Positions 8,433 to 19,718 of a stretch of DNA of 64,000 bases are shown here, piece by piece. This DNA comes from Alginatibacterium sediminis (lineage in GTDB: Bacteria; Pseudomonadota; Gammaproteobacteria; Enterobacterales; Celerinatantimonadaceae). The stretch spans positions 1-64,000 of the forward strand of contig NZ_RAQO01000008.1 of NCBI RefSeq assembly GCF_003610775.1, given 5' to 3'. Made by a program: the position numbers and the translations under genes. The notes beneath the pieces were generated by a model. It ran no database searches, was not told the origin of the DNA, and saw only the letters and a list, made by a program, of their open reading frames with translations. Position 1 is the first letter of the stretch. Each line of letters starts with the position of its first letter.

Positions 8433-9332
8433 ATGGATCTACTAGAAGTTAGCAATTTTAGTTACAAACTAAACCCTCTTAAGAGTTTGAAGTTAAAGGA
8501 TAAAGCCAAGTTAGACAGCGAAAGTCGACTGGCTATTCTCGAAACACTACAACTCAGTTTTGAGCTAAATCCGATGCTGGAAAACTTTTGCCGCCAAAGC
8601 AATCGTATTGTCAATTTTTCCGCTATGCAGATCCAAGCGGAAGGTCAAACTTTTGAAGTTAAGCTTTCTGACGGTCACCGCTATTACCGTAGTTTCAATC
8701 TTGAAGACAAAGGTATTTTAATCGGTAACCTTACCTTTAAACGCCATCATCCTTTTGAAAGCTATGAGATCTCCTTGTTGTCGCAAATGGTCAAATTGCT
8801 ACAAGCCAACCTAGGCAACGCGCTGCATATGCGTCGTCTTCAACAACAAGTTCGCAGCGACTACTTAACCGGAATCGGCAATCGAGCGCATTTCGACGAA
8901 ATATTAAGTTTAAGCCTCGATCAGCAACAGCGTCAGCCGAACCAAGGTTTAGTACTCGCTTTACTCGACCTAAATGGTTTCAAACAGATTAATGATCAAC
9001 ATGGTCATGCGATTGGCGATGATGTACTTATTCGTTTTGCCAATATTCTCCAAACATGTATTCGAGGCAGCGACCGTTGTTTTCGAATTGGTGGGGATGA
9101 ATTTGCGCTACTACTTAGCCCAGCCAACTCACAATCAGCTCAGAATGTAGAACGTCGTTTAGCACAGTCCCTAATTCAAGATGATATGTTGTGTAATCTG
9201 CAACTTAGCACCAGTTTTGGATACAGCTTGTGGAATGCCGGCGATAACGCAGAAGCTTTATTTAACGCGGCGGATCAACATATGTATGATCACAAACGTT
9301 TAAGTACAAAGCTAGGCCTGTCGGCTGTTTAA
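8433..9332 (+). CDS. diguanylate cyclase (GGDEF) with N-terminal sensor-like domain
   Basis: 299 residues, no membrane segment. Residues ~30-135 form a compact GAF-like domain (a prediction from pattern only); the GGDEF domain starts at DYLTGIGNR (143-151). The active-site signature GGDEF is intact at 220-224, and the product-inhibition site RGSD (211-214) lies exactly five residues before it, so the enzyme should make cyclic-di-GMP from two GTP and be feedback-inhibited. The stimulus is unknown. The last 71 bases overlap the 3' end of tilS on the other strand. ATG preceded by AGGT. Confidence 0.92.
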   Translation: MDLLEVSNFSYKLNPLKSLKLKDKAKLDSESRLAILETLQLSFELNPMLENFCRQSNRIVNFSAMQIQAEGQTFEVKLSDGHRYYRSFNLEDKGILIGNLTFKRHHPFESYEISLLSQMVKLLQANLGNALHMRRLQQQVRSDYLTGIGNRAHFDEILSLSLDQQQRQPNQGLVLALLDLNGFKQINDQHGHAIGDDVLIRFANILQTCIRGSDRCFRIGGDEFALLLSPANSQSAQNVERRLAQSLIQDDMLCNLQLSTSFGYSLWNAGDNAEALFNAADQHMYDHKRLSTKLGLSAV

Positions 9333-10674
9333 TATACCAGCCTTCACACACTGCTAGATCAGCTATAGCTACGATTTCATTATCGTAGCAAAGTAGTGGT
9401 AATTGCGCCCTTAGCCATGGGGCTACGCCAAACTCTTGAAGTAACTTCTTTAATGAACGTGAACCAGCTCGGCCAGCAATTCTCATCGACGGATTTTCAA
9501 AGTCCGCCCGAAACTTAATTTGCACTTTAAGATCAGAGCTTGGTTTTCTCAGATGACCGCCGTCTTTCCAAGATAAGCATTGCTTACCAAATACAATCTC
9601 GGAGCTTTGGGCAAAATCGGCTGGTTCTAAATCTAAATTCTGCGGCTCAAAACTGTCTAATTGGTACAAATACAAATGCTCGTTATAGCGTTTTAAAGCA
9701 TGGTTACCTATATCCAAGGATAATTTAGCATCTGCTTTGGCTGCTATTTGTTTCCATAATTGCGCCAACAAGGCATGGCTAGGGCTTAAACCCTTGCGAT
9801 GCAACCAGTAGCGCAACACATTATTTCGCCTCGCTACACTTAGTTGCAGCAAGGGTTTTATTTCGAGTGCGTCTTGTCGCTTACCTCGTTTGGTAAGTTC
9901 AAGCAGATCCTGCTGAGCAAGTTCGTCGAGTAAGCCTTGGCTCTCTTGCAAGAGTTGAGTACTTCGGGTTAAGGATTTTTGAAAACCAGGCCATCGAGCT
10001 AACAATAGCGGACTTAAGGTATGTCGAATATAATTGCGGTCAAACGCTTGGTCTGTATTAGATTCATCTTCTACCCAAGCTAAGTTCTGTGTTTGCGCAT
10101 AAGCTTCAAGTTGACTGCGGTTAATCTCAAGTAAAGGCCGAAATAATACACCCTCAGAAAAAACTCGCAGCTCCGGCATGCTCGCCAAACCTAGCACTCC
10201 ACTGCCTCGCTTTAAGTTAAGAACAAAGGTTTCAAGTTGGTCATCGCAATGATGTCCGGTTAGTAGCGCTGTGTGTTGATCAACATGCAGTGCTAGTTGT
10301 TGATAGCGCGCATCTCGTAGTAAAGCTTCTAAGCTATGACGCGCCATGTTATTTACTTGAACTTTTGCTAAAACAAACTCAAAACCATAGCTTTGACACA
10401 ATTCACGACAAAACTCACCCCATCTCGCGGCCTTTTCACTTTGCCCATGATCAACATGGACAACTTTGATCGAAAAAGCTTGAAGCGCAATTGCGTTTTG
10501 GTGACACAGATTAAGTAAAACAGTTGAATCAAGTCCACCAGAGAAGCCAATCACTAACTTAGTTAGCTTATTGGGTAATCTGCGGACTTGGTTTTCGAAA
10601 TGGCTTTGTAGTGAATGAGCGGCTTGATTGCAAGCCGCTACTGAAGTACTGGAGTTAGATTTAGCAGTAGCCAT
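9262..10674 (-). CDS. tilS: tRNA(Ile)-lysidine synthase
   Basis: 470 residues. N-type PP-loop ATPase with SGGLDS at 45-50; adenylates C34 of tRNA-Ile(CAU) and adds lysine, changing codon reading from AUG to AUA. Further signatures: VHVDHGQS (about 74-81), [13 protein letters not shown], and [12 protein letters not shown]; the C-terminal TilS domain includes [14 protein letters not shown] and ends near GWYI. Essential in bacteria. Its ATG overlaps the accA stop by 14 bases, so the two are translationally coupled, as commonly seen for accA-tilS. The 3' end overlaps the convergent diguanylate cyclase gene. Confidence 0.95.
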   Translation of the reverse strand: MATAKSNSSTSVAACNQAAHSLQSHFENQVRRLPNKLTKLVIGFSGGLDSTVLLNLCHQNAIALQAFSIKVVHVDHGQSEKAARWGEFCRELCQSYGFEFVLAKVQVNNMARHSLEALLRDARYQQLALHVDQHTALLTGHHCDDQLETFVLNLKRGSGVLGLASMPELRVFSEGVLFRPLLEINRSQLEAYAQTQNLAWVEDESNTDQAFDRNYIRHTLSPLLLARWPGFQKSLTRSTQLLQESQGLLDELAQQDLLELTKRGKRQDALEIKPLLQLSVARRNNVLRYWLHRKGLSPSHALLAQLWKQIAAKADAKLSLDIGNHALKRYNEHLYLYQLDSFEPQNLDLEPADFAQSSEIVFGKQCLSWKDGGHLRKPSSDLKVQIKFRADFENPSMRIAGRAGSRSLKKLLQEFGVAPWLRAQLPLLCYDNEIVAIADLAVCEGWYIKQPTGLALYLNVCDHTYVDPPR

Positions 10675-11614
10675 AACTCATTAGTCGTTGATAACGTTGC
10701 TCTAGCAATTGGTCAACTTCAAGAGTTTTCAAGTTAGCTAAATCGTCGCACAACTTCACTTTTAGGTTTTCAGCCATTTGCTGCATGTTTCGGTGTGCGC
10801 CACCTAATGGCTCAGCAACAATCGAATCAATTAAACCTAAGTTTTTAATTCGCTCGGAGGTAATTCCCATTGCATCAGCAGCCACTGAAGCCTTCTCGGC
10901 ACTCTTCCAAAGGATTGAAGCACATCCTTCAGGAGAAATAACTGAGTAGGTACTGTATTGCAACATGTTGACACGGTCGCCAACACCAATGGCTAAAGCA
11001 CCGCCGGAACCACCTTCACCAATCACCGTGCAAATCACTGGAACTTTCAAACCCGCCATCACTAACAAGTTTTTGGCAATCGCTTCACTTTGACCACGTT
11101 CTTCAGCGCCAACACCAGGATAAGCACCTGGCGTGTCGATAAAGGTGATGATAGGCATTTTAAAGCGCTCAGCCATTTCCATGAGACGTAAGGCTTTGCG
11201 ATAACCTTCAGGCTTGGGCATCCCAAAATTACGACGAACCTTTTCTTTGGTTTCTCGGCCTTTTTGTTGTCCAATTACCATTACCGGTTGGCCATCGAGA
11301 CGCGCCATACCACCAACGATAGCTTCGTCGTTGGCATAGGATCGGTCACCCGCTAACTCGTCAAAGTCGCTAAAGATTAGTTTCAAGTAATCCAAGGTAT
11401 AGGGACGCTGTGGGTGTCGCGCAATTTGTGCAACCTGCCAAGGGTTTAAGTCGGAGAAAATTTTGTTGGTTAAATCAGTCTGTTTTTGCTCCAACTGACT
11501 AATCTCAGCGGCTAAATCTACGCCAATATCACCTTCACTCACCAAACGAAGTTCTTCTATTTGGGCTTGTAGTTCAGCGATCGGTTGTTCAAAATCTAAA
11601 AAATTCTGGCTCAT
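10661..11614 (-). CDS. accA: acetyl-CoA carboxylase carboxyltransferase subunit alpha
   Basis: 317 residues (E. coli 319). With AccD forms the carboxyltransferase that moves CO2 from biotin-BCCP to acetyl-CoA, giving malonyl-CoA for fatty acid synthesis. Clear family blocks: [11 protein letters not shown] at the N terminus, [39 protein letters not shown] (split here as in the family), and the crotonase-fold stretch [18 protein letters not shown]. It lies 9 bases after dnaE, in the usual dnaE-accA order, and overlaps tilS. Confidence 0.97.
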   Translation of the reverse strand: MSQNFLDFEQPIAELQAQIEELRLVSEGDIGVDLAAEISQLEQKQTDLTNKIFSDLNPWQVAQIARHPQRPYTLDYLKLIFSDFDELAGDRSYANDEAIVGGMARLDGQPVMVIGQQKGRETKEKVRRNFGMPKPEGYRKALRLMEMAERFKMPIITFIDTPGAYPGVGAEERGQSEAIAKNLLVMAGLKVPVICTVIGEGGSGGALAIGVGDRVNMLQYSTYSVISPEGCASILWKSAEKASVAADAMGITSERIKNLGLIDSIVAEPLGGAHRNMQQMAENLKVKLCDDLANLKTLEVDQLLEQRYQRLMSYGYC

Positions 11615-11623
11615 AATGTCTTA

Positions 11624-14600
11624 TTAACTAAATTCAAGGGCCAAATTGGCTTGTCCAAGCATTTCAGACAAACCATCCAATAATTCTTCGCTTGGCGTTA
11701 TCCGCCAATCGTTCGCAAGTATATACTCTGCACTAGCCTTACTGCCTTGGTAGCGTATTGCTACTGGGCAAGTTCCATGTCGGTGCGGTTCAATTATTTC
11801 ACAGAATCGCTGCCAATATTGCTCATGGGTATCATCTTCATTTATATTTAGCACTAGTCGTTTTGCCCAGCGCTCGCGAGCTTGACCTAAGTCCATGATT
11901 TCTCGCGCGGTCATTTTAAGACCTCCAGAGAAATCATCAAAGCTGACCTGTCCCTGAATAATCAAAATTCGGTCTTTCTCGATTAAATCTTGGTATTTTT
12001 CGAACGCCTCAGAGAATAGCATGACATCTAGACGAGCACTACGATCATCAATCTGGAGTATGCCCATTTTTGATCCGCGCTTGGTCATCATTACCCTCGA
12101 CGATAGCACTAAGCCAGCAACGGTAATGGTATCTTTATTGCTCGGACGCAAGTCAATCAATCGTGAGGAGGTATACGATTTAAACTCTTTCACATATTGA
12201 TTTATAGGATGACCGGTTAAGTATAGTCCTAAAGTTTCTTTTTCACCTTCAAGCCAAACCCTGTCTATCCACGGATCAATAGTTACAAAGTCAGGCCGAC
12301 TTTCTTGGTCGCTACTGGCGATTAAACCGAACAGATCTTCTTGGCCACGGGCACTTGCAGCAGCGTGTTGGCTAGCAGATTTCATTGCCGTTTCTAAGGT
12401 TGCCATTAAGGCTGCTCGGTGTGGACCAAGCTGATCAAGAGCGCCCGCCATGATCAGTTTTTCTAGAACTCGTCTGTTGATTCGTTTTAAATCGACGCGA
12501 TTACAAAAATCAAATAGGTCAATAAACGGCCCCGCTTCACGGGCCTCTAAAATAGCCTCTACAGGCCCTTCGCCAACCCCCTTAATTGCACCGATCCCAT
12601 AGACGATTTGCTGTTGTTCGTTTACAGAAAATTTATACTCCCCGCTATTCACATCTGGCGGAATGATGGGGATATTGGTGCTATTACACTCGTCAACTAA
12701 GGTTACAATCTTGTCGGTATTGTCCATATCTGCCGACATTACCGCAGCCATAAAATAAGAAGGAAAATGTGTTTTAAGCCAAAGCGTTTGATAAGACACT
12801 AAAGCATATGCCGCTGAGTGACTTTTATTAAAGCCATAGCCTGCAAATTTTTCTACTAAATCAAAAATTTTCATCGCAAGTTCGCCATCAACATTGTTGT
12901 TAATAGCTCCCTCTTTAAAAATGGCGCGCTGCTTAGCCATTTCATCTGCGTTTTTCTTACCCATTGCTCGACGAAGCATATCGGCGCCACCAAGCGTATA
13001 GCCGGCAAGTACTTGAGCAATTTGCATCACTTGCTCTTGATACAAAATAATTCCGTAAGTTGGCTCAAGGATTTCTTGTAAACTGTCATGCTGCCATTTT
13101 TCATCCGGATAGGAGACCGCTTCTCGCCCGTGTTTTCGTTCAATAAAGTTATCAACCATGCCTGATTGCAAAGGACCAGGTCGAAATAGAGCCACCAATG
13201 CGATCATGTCTTCAAAACAGTCAGGCTGTAACCGTTTAATCAAATCCTTCATACCGCGAGATTCGAGCTGAAATACCGCGGTAGTTTGGTACTTTTGTAG
13301 CAATCTAAAACTAGCCGGATCATCAACTGGAATGCTTGCAATATCAATCGGGTCTTTACCCTGAGACAATAGGACCGGATTAAGCATATCCAGCGCCCAT
13401 TGAATAATGGTCAGTGTACGAAGACCTAAGAAATCGAACTTGACTAGTCCGGCATACTCTACATCGTTCTTATCGAATTGAGTAACCGGGTTATTGCCCT
13501 CTGCGTCACAATACAAGGGTGCAAAATCAGTGATCGTGGTAGGTGAAATAACAACACCCCCGGCATGCTTACCAGCATTACGCGTAACCCCTTCTAGAGT
13601 GCGAGCCATGTTGATCAGTTCTTGTACTTCTTCGTCAGCGTCGTATATCTCTTGCAAGCGAGGTTCAACTTCAAACGCTTTGGCCAAGGTCATGCCCGGA
13701 TCGCCGGGTATTAACTTACTAATTCTGTCGACAAACCCAAAGGGCTGCCCCTGAACTCGGCCAACGTCACGAACAACGGCTTTTGCTGCCATGGTTCCAA
13801 ATGTGATAATTTGAGATACAGCGTCGCGCCCATAGAGTTCAGCTACGTGCTCGATGACTTCATCACGACGGTCCATACAAAAATCGACATCGAAGTCAGG
13901 CATAGAAACCCGTTCAGGATTCAAAAATCGTTCAAACAGTAAATCAAATTCAAGCGGATCGAGGTCGGTAATCTTTTGAGCATAGGCCACTAAAGACCCA
14001 GCACCTGAACCACGTCCCGGCCCAACCGGGATATTATTGTCCTTAGACCATTGGATAAACTCCATAACAATCAGGAAGTAACCCGGAAAGCCCATTTTAT
14101 TGATAACGCCTAGCTCAATCTCTAGACGCTCATCATAGGCAGGACGTTTTTCAGCGCGAACTAGGGGGTCTGGGAATAAAAACTCAAGACGTTCTTCAAG
14201 GCCTACTCGCGATACATCACAAAAGAATTCCTCGATTGATTTACCGTTAGTTGGAAAATCTGGTAAAAAATACTCTCCTAAGCGAATCGTAACATTACAT
14301 CGCTTTGCGATTTCAACACTATTTTGTAATGCAACAGGGATATCAGAAAATAATTCCAACATTTCAGCTTCGGTTCGTAAATACTGTTGTGCGCTATAAC
14401 GTCGAGGACGGCGTTTGTCATCCATGGCAAAACCATCATGGATAGCGACTCGTACCGAATGTGCTTCAAAGTCTTGTGGTTTTAGAAACATCACTTCATT
14501 GGTTGCAACCACCGGCAGCTGAAATTGCAACGCAACTTCCACAGCAAGGTGAATATAACGTTCTTCATCCTCACGTCCGGTTCGTATTAGCTCTAGATAA

Positions 14601-15112
14601 AAATGATGGTTAAAATGACGCTGGTAGAACTCAATGCATTCTTGCGCTACTTCGGTTTTTCCACGAAGTAAAGCCTTCCCGACATCGCCCTCTCGCCCTC
14701 CAGACAGCACGATAATTCCGCTGTTATATTTAATTAGCCAATCAAGATCAATGACCGGTTTATCTTCAATTGCACCGCGTAAATAAGCATCTGAAATCAG
14801 ACGGGTGATGTTTTGGTAGCCATCATTATTTTTGGCAAGCAACACTAAGCGGAATAATTCGTCTCCAAAAGAGTCACTTCGAACCCAAAAATCAGCCCCT
14901 ACCAATGGTTTTATACCTGCATTGTGGGCAGCACCATAGTATTTAACCAAACCACAAAAATTGCATTGATCGGTAATCGCCATCGCTGGCATACCCAATT
15001 GCTGGCAATGGGCAACGATTGGTTTGACTTTGTTCATTCCATCGACCATCGAGTAGTCGGAATGAATTCTTAGATGAACAAATTGGGGGGGGTTAAGGGT
15101 CAATTCAGTCAC
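11624..15112 (-). CDS. dnaE: DNA polymerase III alpha subunit
   Basis: 1162 residues (E. coli 1160); replicative polymerase of the Pol III core. N-terminal PHP domain begins [13 protein letters not shown] (13-25). Catalytic aspartates are seen in PDFDVDF at 405-411 (D406, D408), with the [14 protein letters not shown] motif just before. The helix-hairpin-helix, OB-fold ([17 protein letters not shown]) and tau-binding C-terminal regions follow. Start is GTG at 15112, overlapping the rnhB stop by 8 bases, with GGGGA about 8 bases upstream. A run of eight C (coding strand) occurs at codons 7-10. Confidence 0.97.
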   Translation of the reverse strand: MTELTLNPPQFVHLRIHSDYSMVDGMNKVKPIVAHCQQLGMPAMAITDQCNFCGLVKYYGAAHNAGIKPLVGADFWVRSDSFGDELFRLVLLAKNNDGYQNITRLISDAYLRGAIEDKPVIDLDWLIKYNSGIIVLSGGREGDVGKALLRGKTEVAQECIEFYQRHFNHHFYLELIRTGREDEERYIHLAVEVALQFQLPVVATNEVMFLKPQDFEAHSVRVAIHDGFAMDDKRRPRRYSAQQYLRTEAEMLELFSDIPVALQNSVEIAKRCNVTIRLGEYFLPDFPTNGKSIEEFFCDVSRVGLEERLEFLFPDPLVRAEKRPAYDERLEIELGVINKMGFPGYFLIVMEFIQWSKDNNIPVGPGRGSGAGSLVAYAQKITDLDPLEFDLLFERFLNPERVSMPDFDVDFCMDRRDEVIEHVAELYGRDAVSQIITFGTMAAKAVVRDVGRVQGQPFGFVDRISKLIPGDPGMTLAKAFEVEPRLQEIYDADEEVQELINMARTLEGVTRNAGKHAGGVVISPTTITDFAPLYCDAEGNNPVTQFDKNDVEYAGLVKFDFLGLRTLTIIQWALDMLNPVLLSQGKDPIDIASIPVDDPASFRLLQKYQTTAVFQLESRGMKDLIKRLQPDCFEDMIALVALFRPGPLQSGMVDNFIERKHGREAVSYPDEKWQHDSLQEILEPTYGIILYQEQVMQIAQVLAGYTLGGADMLRRAMGKKNADEMAKQRAIFKEGAINNNVDGELAMKIFDLVEKFAGYGFNKSHSAAYALVSYQTLWLKTHFPSYFMAAVMSADMDNTDKIVTLVDECNSTNIPIIPPDVNSGEYKFSVNEQQQIVYGIGAIKGVGEGPVEAILEAREAGPFIDLFDFCNRVDLKRINRRVLEKLIMAGALDQLGPHRAALMATLETAMKSASQHAAASARGQEDLFGLIASSDQESRPDFVTIDPWIDRVWLEGEKETLGLYLTGHPINQYVKEFKSYTSSRLIDLRPSNKDTITVAGLVLSSRVMMTKRGSKMGILQIDDRSARLDVMLFSEAFEKYQDLIEKDRILIIQGQVSFDDFSGGLKMTAREIMDLGQARERWAKRLVLNINEDDTHEQYWQRFCEIIEPHRHGTCPVAIRYQGSKASAEYILANDWRITPSEELLDGLSEMLGQANLALEFS

Positions 15113-15731
15113 TCACTAATTCCCCACTAGCCAACGCTATTTCGCGCACAGGTCGAAAACTTCGACGATATTGCGCAATTAAGCCGTGCTCTTTAATCAA
15201 GGCCATATGCGCAGCCGTAGGGTAACCTTTATGCTTAGCAAACAAATACTGCGGGTATAGGGCATCAAGAGCTAACATATCATTGTCGCGCTCGACTTTA
15301 GCAATGATTGAGGCGGCACTGATTTGTGCCACTCGGCCATCACCTTTAACAACAGCAAGCCCTGCTTGTTGGAGTTGCGGAAGGCGGTTTCCATCAACTA
15401 ACACAAAATCAGGTGTTATTTTTAAGCCCAAAACTGCTCGTTGCATAGCCAGCATTGTCGCATGCAAAATATTAAGCTTATCAATTTCTTTAGGACTCGC
15501 GCGACCTATTGACCAAGCTAAAGATTTTTCTTTTATCTCAATATTCAATTGTTCTCGGCGTTTCTCGCTTAGTTTCTTCGAGTCATTGAGTCCGGATATA
15601 GGTTGATTGGGATCAAGTATAACGGCGGCAGTCACTACATCACCGACCAAGGGACCTCGTCCAACTTCATCAACTCCAGCAAAGCATTGAAAACCGTGCG
15701 GATACTCAAAGGGCTCAAGAGTTTTAGTCAT
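15105..15731 (-). CDS. rnhB: ribonuclease HII
   Basis: 208 residues from the ATG at 15731. Removes ribonucleotides and RNA-DNA hybrids. Active-site motif DEVGRG at 21-26 (D21, E22), then [17 protein letters not shown], and the conserved [21 protein letters not shown] split by family spacing, and the HKGYPTAAH segment. An upstream extension of 18 codons to 15785 is open, but would start inside lpxB without a ribosome binding site, and E. coli RNase HII is 198 residues, so the shorter start is taken; it overlaps lpxB by 8 bases. Confidence 0.94.
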   Translation of the reverse strand: MTKTLEPFEYPHGFQCFAGVDEVGRGPLVGDVVTAAVILDPNQPISGLNDSKKLSEKRREQLNIEIKEKSLAWSIGRASPKEIDKLNILHATMLAMQRAVLGLKITPDFVLVDGNRLPQLQQAGLAVVKGDGRVAQISAASIIAKVERDNDMLALDALYPQYLFAKHKGYPTAAHMALIKEHGLIAQYRRSFRPVREIALASGELVSD

Positions 15732-16878
15732 TGCTTGATTCCAAAACATTACGAACCGCTGAAGCGGCTTTTTGGTCGGCATCACATCGGATAAGTTGAT
15801 GCAATTGAGTGAAGCGTTGTATCAACGCGCTTTGATCCTGAGTAAACAAAGGTAATAGTTCATACGCGAGACGTTCGGCGTTGCATTCGTCTTGTATGCA
15901 CTCAGGAACAATCATTTCATCAGCCAATAAATTTGGCAGACCAGCAAACTTGGCATTAACAATCCGTTTCGCTATCTGATAGGTAAGAGGCTTAAAACGA
16001 TAAGCAATCACCATGGGTCTTTTTACCAACATCGCTTCGAGGCTCGCAGTACCCGAGGCTAACAGCACAGCATCAGCACTACTTAAAACAGCCCGCGCAT
16101 TACCATCAACAAGCGTAAGAGAAAGATTCGACGGGTATTGTGCAACTATAGCTTCAAATTGTGCCCGACATTTCGCATTTACTAAAGGAACGACAACTTG
16201 TAAGTCAGGCAAATGCTGGGAAAGTCGCTCGACCGTTTCTAGAAATACTGGCGACAGCAACTCGATTTCTGCCTTGCGGCTACCAGGCATTAACGCCAGT
16301 GTTGGTCGACTGTCATCTAAACCGAGATTTTGTCGAGCAGGTGTTTTAGGCGTATGTAATTCGATATCATCAGCCATGGTGTGCCCAACAAAATCACATG
16401 GCACATCAAAGCGATCATAAAATGCTTTTTCGAAGGGCAAAAATACTAAGATCTTATTGCATGCTTGTTTTATTTTGAAAACACGCTTTTGTTTCCAAGC
16501 CCAAACAGAAGGGCTTACATAGTGTAAGGTCTTGATACCATTACTATGTAATTTAAGCTCTAAATCTAAGTTAAAATCGGGGGCATCAATGCCAATAAAG
16601 ACATCCGGGGGAGTTTCCAAATAATGCTGGATAAGTGCTCTGCGCATTTTTAAGATTGGTACAATCCGACCTAATACTTCCACCAAGCCCATTACCGATA
16701 GCGTATCCATTGGGTAGAGCGTTTCACAGCCTTGCTCTATCATCAACGGTCCAGCAACACCACTAAACCTAGCATTTGGATATTGCTGTTTAAGGGCTTT
16801 AATTAAACCAGCACCTAAAATATCGCCGGAGACTTCCCCGGCGACGATAGCAATATGCGGCGTAGCAACATTGCTCAC
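15724..16878 (-). CDS. lpxB: lipid-A-disaccharide synthase
   Basis: 384 residues (E. coli 382), GT19 family, peripheral on the inner membrane. Condenses UDP-2,3-diacylglucosamine with lipid X to the lipid A disaccharide. Signatures: [12 protein letters not shown] at 14-25, [25 protein letters not shown] (a family hallmark), [20 protein letters not shown] and [10 protein letters not shown], then [12 protein letters not shown] near the UDP site. Overlaps lpxA by 4 bases (ATGA), so translation is coupled. Order lpxD-fabZ-lpxA-lpxB is the standard one. Confidence 0.97.
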   Translation of the reverse strand: MSNVATPHIAIVAGEVSGDILGAGLIKALKQQYPNARFSGVAGPLMIEQGCETLYPMDTLSVMGLVEVLGRIVPILKMRRALIQHYLETPPDVFIGIDAPDFNLDLELKLHSNGIKTLHYVSPSVWAWKQKRVFKIKQACNKILVFLPFEKAFYDRFDVPCDFVGHTMADDIELHTPKTPARQNLGLDDSRPTLALMPGSRKAEIELLSPVFLETVERLSQHLPDLQVVVPLVNAKCRAQFEAIVAQYPSNLSLTLVDGNARAVLSSADAVLLASGTASLEAMLVKRPMVIAYRFKPLTYQIAKRIVNAKFAGLPNLLADEMIVPECIQDECNAERLAYELLPLFTQDQSALIQRFTQLHQLIRCDADQKAASAVRNVLESSND

Positions 16879-17663
16879 CGCACAATACCTCTACCGTTGT
16901 CACGTAAGAATGCGACAAACTGACCCAGAGCCTCGCTTTGAGGAAGATCGGATTCAATTTTGGTAATCGCTTCCTCTAAGCCCAGTCCACTTCGATAAAG
17001 CGTTTTATAAGCCGACCTCAAACTACGGATAGTATCCTTTGCAAAGCCTCGGCGTAGCAATCCTTCGGTATTCACCGCTACAGGGCGCGCATAGTTGCCA
17101 ACAACCATTACAAATGGTGGTACGTCTTTGTTAACGGCAGCGCAGCCGCCTATAAAGGCATAAGATCCAACTTTACCAAATTGATGAATGGCGGCTTGCC
17201 CACCAAAAATAACGTTATCGCCGATAGTTACATGTCCAGCAAGGGTAGCATTGTTTGCAAAAATGCAGCCATTGCCGACAATGCAGTCATGGGCCACGTG
17301 AGCATTAATCATAAATAAACAATTATTACCGATACGAGTGATAGAATTATCTTGAATAGTACCGCGGTGCACCGTAACGCTTTCACGAAATGTATTGTTA
17401 TCGCCGATTACTAAACTGGTGTCTTCGCCAGCGTATTTAAGATCCTGACAATCTTCACCGATCGAAGCAAACTGAAAAATTCTATTATTTTGACCGATCG
17501 TGGTTCGGCCACGAATTACAACATGAGATGATATTTCACAATTATCGCCGATCGTAACCGGACCTTGAATCAAGGTATAGGCACCAATTTTTACTTGGTC
17601 GCCAAGTGTCACTTCTCCTTCGATAATTGCTGTTGGATGAATTTGCGCTGTTGGGTTGAGCAT
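16875..17663 (-). CDS. lpxA: UDP-N-acetylglucosamine acyltransferase
   Basis: 262 residues, the same length as E. coli LpxA, first step of lipid A synthesis: moves a 3-hydroxyacyl chain from ACP to the 3-OH of UDP-GlcNAc. N-terminal left-handed beta helix of hexapeptide repeats; H122 and the catalytic H125 appear in AHVAHD. The position that sets chain length in E. coli (G173) is also glycine here (FIGGCAA, 171-177), so a C14 chain is the likely substrate (inference). C-terminal helical domain from about 190. ATG start, 12 bases after fabZ. Confidence 0.97.
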   Translation of the reverse strand: MLNPTAQIHPTAIIEGEVTLGDQVKIGAYTLIQGPVTIGDNCEISSHVVIRGRTTIGQNNRIFQFASIGEDCQDLKYAGEDTSLVIGDNNTFRESVTVHRGTIQDNSITRIGNNCLFMINAHVAHDCIVGNGCIFANNATLAGHVTIGDNVIFGGQAAIHQFGKVGSYAFIGGCAAVNKDVPPFVMVVGNYARPVAVNTEGLLRRGFAKDTIRSLRSAYKTLYRSGLGLEEAITKIESDLPQSEALGQFVAFLRDNGRGIVR

Positions 17664-17675
17664 GACAAGCCCCTT

Positions 17676-18131
17676 CTATTGAATGGCGCGACGAGCACAC
17701 ATAATGTCAGCGCTAGCAACCACGTTATCATCAACTTTGGCAATGCACGAAAATTTCCCTATCCCTCGACGTTCACGTAAAAGCTCGACTTCAAGTTGCA
17801 ATACATCACCAGGGCCAACGGGCTGCTTAAACCGAGCATTGTCGATACCTGCAAAATAGTAAAGCTCGTTGTCGGCCGGTTTTGAGGTCGACTTAAACGC
17901 CAATATACCGGTGCATTGGGCCAAGGACTCAAGAATGAGTACGCCGGGTAAAACCGGTTGTTGCGGAAAATGCCCGGTGAAAAAGGGTTCGTTTATCGAT
18001 ACGTTTTTCACCGCTTTTAGATACTTATGCTCTTCAAAATCAAGGACACGGTCAACCAATAGAAATGGATAGCGGTGAGGAAGCAAATCCATGATCTCGT
18101 TGATTTCTATTCGGTTTAATTCTTTTGTCAC
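17676..18131 (-). CDS. fabZ: 3-hydroxyacyl-[acyl-carrier-protein] dehydratase
   Basis: 151 residues, hot-dog fold, dehydrates 3-hydroxyacyl-ACP in fatty acid elongation and competes with LpxA for substrate. [14 protein letters not shown] at 16-29 and the active-site helix with H54 ([11 protein letters not shown]) and E68 (LILESLAQ) are all present. Start is GTG at 18131, with GAGGA 7 bases upstream; no closer ATG exists at the right place. It lies between lpxD and lpxA, the usual order. Confidence 0.97.
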   Translation of the reverse strand: MTKELNRIEINEIMDLLPHRYPFLLVDRVLDFEEHKYLKAVKNVSINEPFFTGHFPQQPVLPGVLILESLAQCTGILAFKSTSKPADNELYYFAGIDNARFKQPVGPGDVLQLEVELLRERRGIGKFSCIAKVDDNVVASADIMCARRAIQ

Positions 18132-18161
18132 AGTGAAATCCTCACGCCTTGGGGCGCTTTA

Positions 18162-19178
18162 TTAGTTGGTATTTTTCTTTTCTAAGGCATTAATACGTTT
18201 ATACATTTCATCAAGCTGTCCGACGCGCAAAATGTTGCGACGCCAATCTCGATTCTTAGAGGCTGGAACACCAGATGAATAGGTGCCCGGTTCTTTTATT
18301 GAACGTACCACCATAGAATTACCAGTAATTGTAACTTGATCGCAAGTTTCGATATGACCATTTATCGTTGTACGGCCACCTATAATATTATAACGACCGA
18401 TTTTAGTGCTTCCCGCTATTGCTGTAGCTCCAGCTAATGCGGTACCACTGCCAATAGTACAGTTATGAGCAATGTGGACTTGGTCATCAATAATAACATT
18501 AGATTCGATAACCGTATTATCTAAGGCTCCACGGTCAATGGTTACACCGGCACCAATTTCCACTTTATCGCCAATTTGAACACCACCTAACTGAGGGATT
18601 TTTATCCACTCCCCCTGATGGTTGGCGTAACCAAAACCGTCTGCACCAATCACTGTACTACTATGCACAGTACAGTTTTGACCTAAACTACAGTTATGGT
18701 AGAGCGTAACATTAGGGTAGATGATACTGTCTTTTCCAATGCGAGAGCCTTGACCGATAAAACTTCCAGCACCAATTTTAACACCGTCTTCTAGAACCAC
18801 GCCGCGCTCAATAACTACGTTAGCAGCTAAACACACATCTTTGCCTAGCACTGCATTTCCAGCGATACTGGCGCTGGCATCAATACCTTTTGCAACCGCT
18901 GGCGTGGTGTCAAACAATTGTGCTAATTTTGCAAAAGCAACATACGGGTCAGGGCATATCAAGCAACTACCACTAAAGCTATTGGCTGACTTTTCGCTTA
19001 ACACAATCGCCGAAGCCATGCAGTCATCGAGCTTGGATTCAAGCTTAGGATTGGATAGAAAACTAATATCCCCTGCACGCGCATTTTCAATAGATGCAAT
19101 TCCACTGATGCGTGTTTCTGGGTCACCATTTAACAAGAGATTAAGCTTGCTAGCTAACTCACCTAAGCTATAGTCCAC
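18162..19178 (-). CDS. lpxD: UDP-3-O-acylglucosamine N-acyltransferase
   Basis: 338 residues (E. coli 341), third step of lipid A synthesis; adds the N-linked 3-hydroxyacyl chain. N-terminal uridine-binding domain (1-100), then hexapeptide repeats, with catalytic histidine H238 in VHIAHNC (E. coli H239), and a C-terminal helix (VGQLDEMYKRINALEKK). GTG start at 19178, two bases after the skp stop, which places its ribosome binding site inside the end of skp. Confidence 0.96.
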   Translation of the reverse strand: MDYSLGELASKLNLLLNGDPETRISGIASIENARAGDISFLSNPKLESKLDDCMASAIVLSEKSANSFSGSCLICPDPYVAFAKLAQLFDTTPAVAKGIDASASIAGNAVLGKDVCLAANVVIERGVVLEDGVKIGAGSFIGQGSRIGKDSIIYPNVTLYHNCSLGQNCTVHSSTVIGADGFGYANHQGEWIKIPQLGGVQIGDKVEIGAGVTIDRGALDNTVIESNVIIDDQVHIAHNCTIGSGTALAGATAIAGSTKIGRYNIIGGRTTINGHIETCDQVTITGNSMVVRSIKEPGTYSSGVPASKNRDWRRNILRVGQLDEMYKRINALEKKNTN

Positions 19179-19179
19179 G

Positions 19180-19677
19180 TTATTTTACTCGCTTGATAAC
19201 GTCTTTAGAGATATCGATACTGTCTTTTACATAAGCCGTGGCATCAAGCGGAATAACTAAATCTAGTTTCTTCGCTTTAGCAACCGCAGTCACTGCAGTT
19301 TGAATGCTCTTCATAAGCTTTTGCTGTTCTTCTGCTTGACGACGACGGTTGTCTTCTTCGAAGGTTTTACGCTTGAATGTGTAATCATTTTGCTTAGATT
19401 CAAGCTTGCGATTCAAAGCACTTAAATCCGAGCTTTTCATCAATGCACCATCTTTCTCACGCTTATCAAGCATGGTTTGCATTTCTTTTTCTAGCGCACG
19501 AATTTCGCGCGCTCGACCTTCGAACTCGTCTTTCAGTTTCTTGGCTATGCCTTCACGTTTAGGGTGATTTTGAAAAACTTCTGCTACATCAACGACCCCT
19601 ACATTAGTCGCTAATGCTGGCATTGCGGTAGTTGACAATGCTAATGCTATTGCTGCTGCTGATAATAATTTCTTCAC
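19180..19677 (-). CDS. skp: periplasmic chaperone Skp (OmpH)
   Basis: 165 residues with a signal peptide cut after ALA at 21-23. The mature protein is rich in Lys, Glu, Arg and predicted coiled coil (about 50-125), as expected for the tentacles of the trimeric Skp that holds unfolded outer membrane proteins for the BAM complex. It sits between bamA and lpxD, the standard position. AGGAG upstream of an ATG start. Confidence 0.93.
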   Translation of the reverse strand: MKKLLSAAAIALALSTTAMPALATNVGVVDVAEVFQNHPKREGIAKKLKDEFEGRAREIRALEKEMQTMLDKREKDGALMKSSDLSALNRKLESKQNDYTFKRKTFEEDNRRRQAEEQQKLMKSIQTAVTAVAKAKKLDLVIPLDATAYVKDSIDISKDVIKRVK

Positions 19678-19718
19678 AGTTTTCTCCTAGTTCTTTTTAA
19701 TCTTAGCCCATGAACAGC

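Noticed and set aside
16013-16420. 135-codon plus-strand frame within lpxB
   Set aside because: Antisense to conserved LpxB coding sequence; Ser/Arg-rich composition typical of shadow frames.
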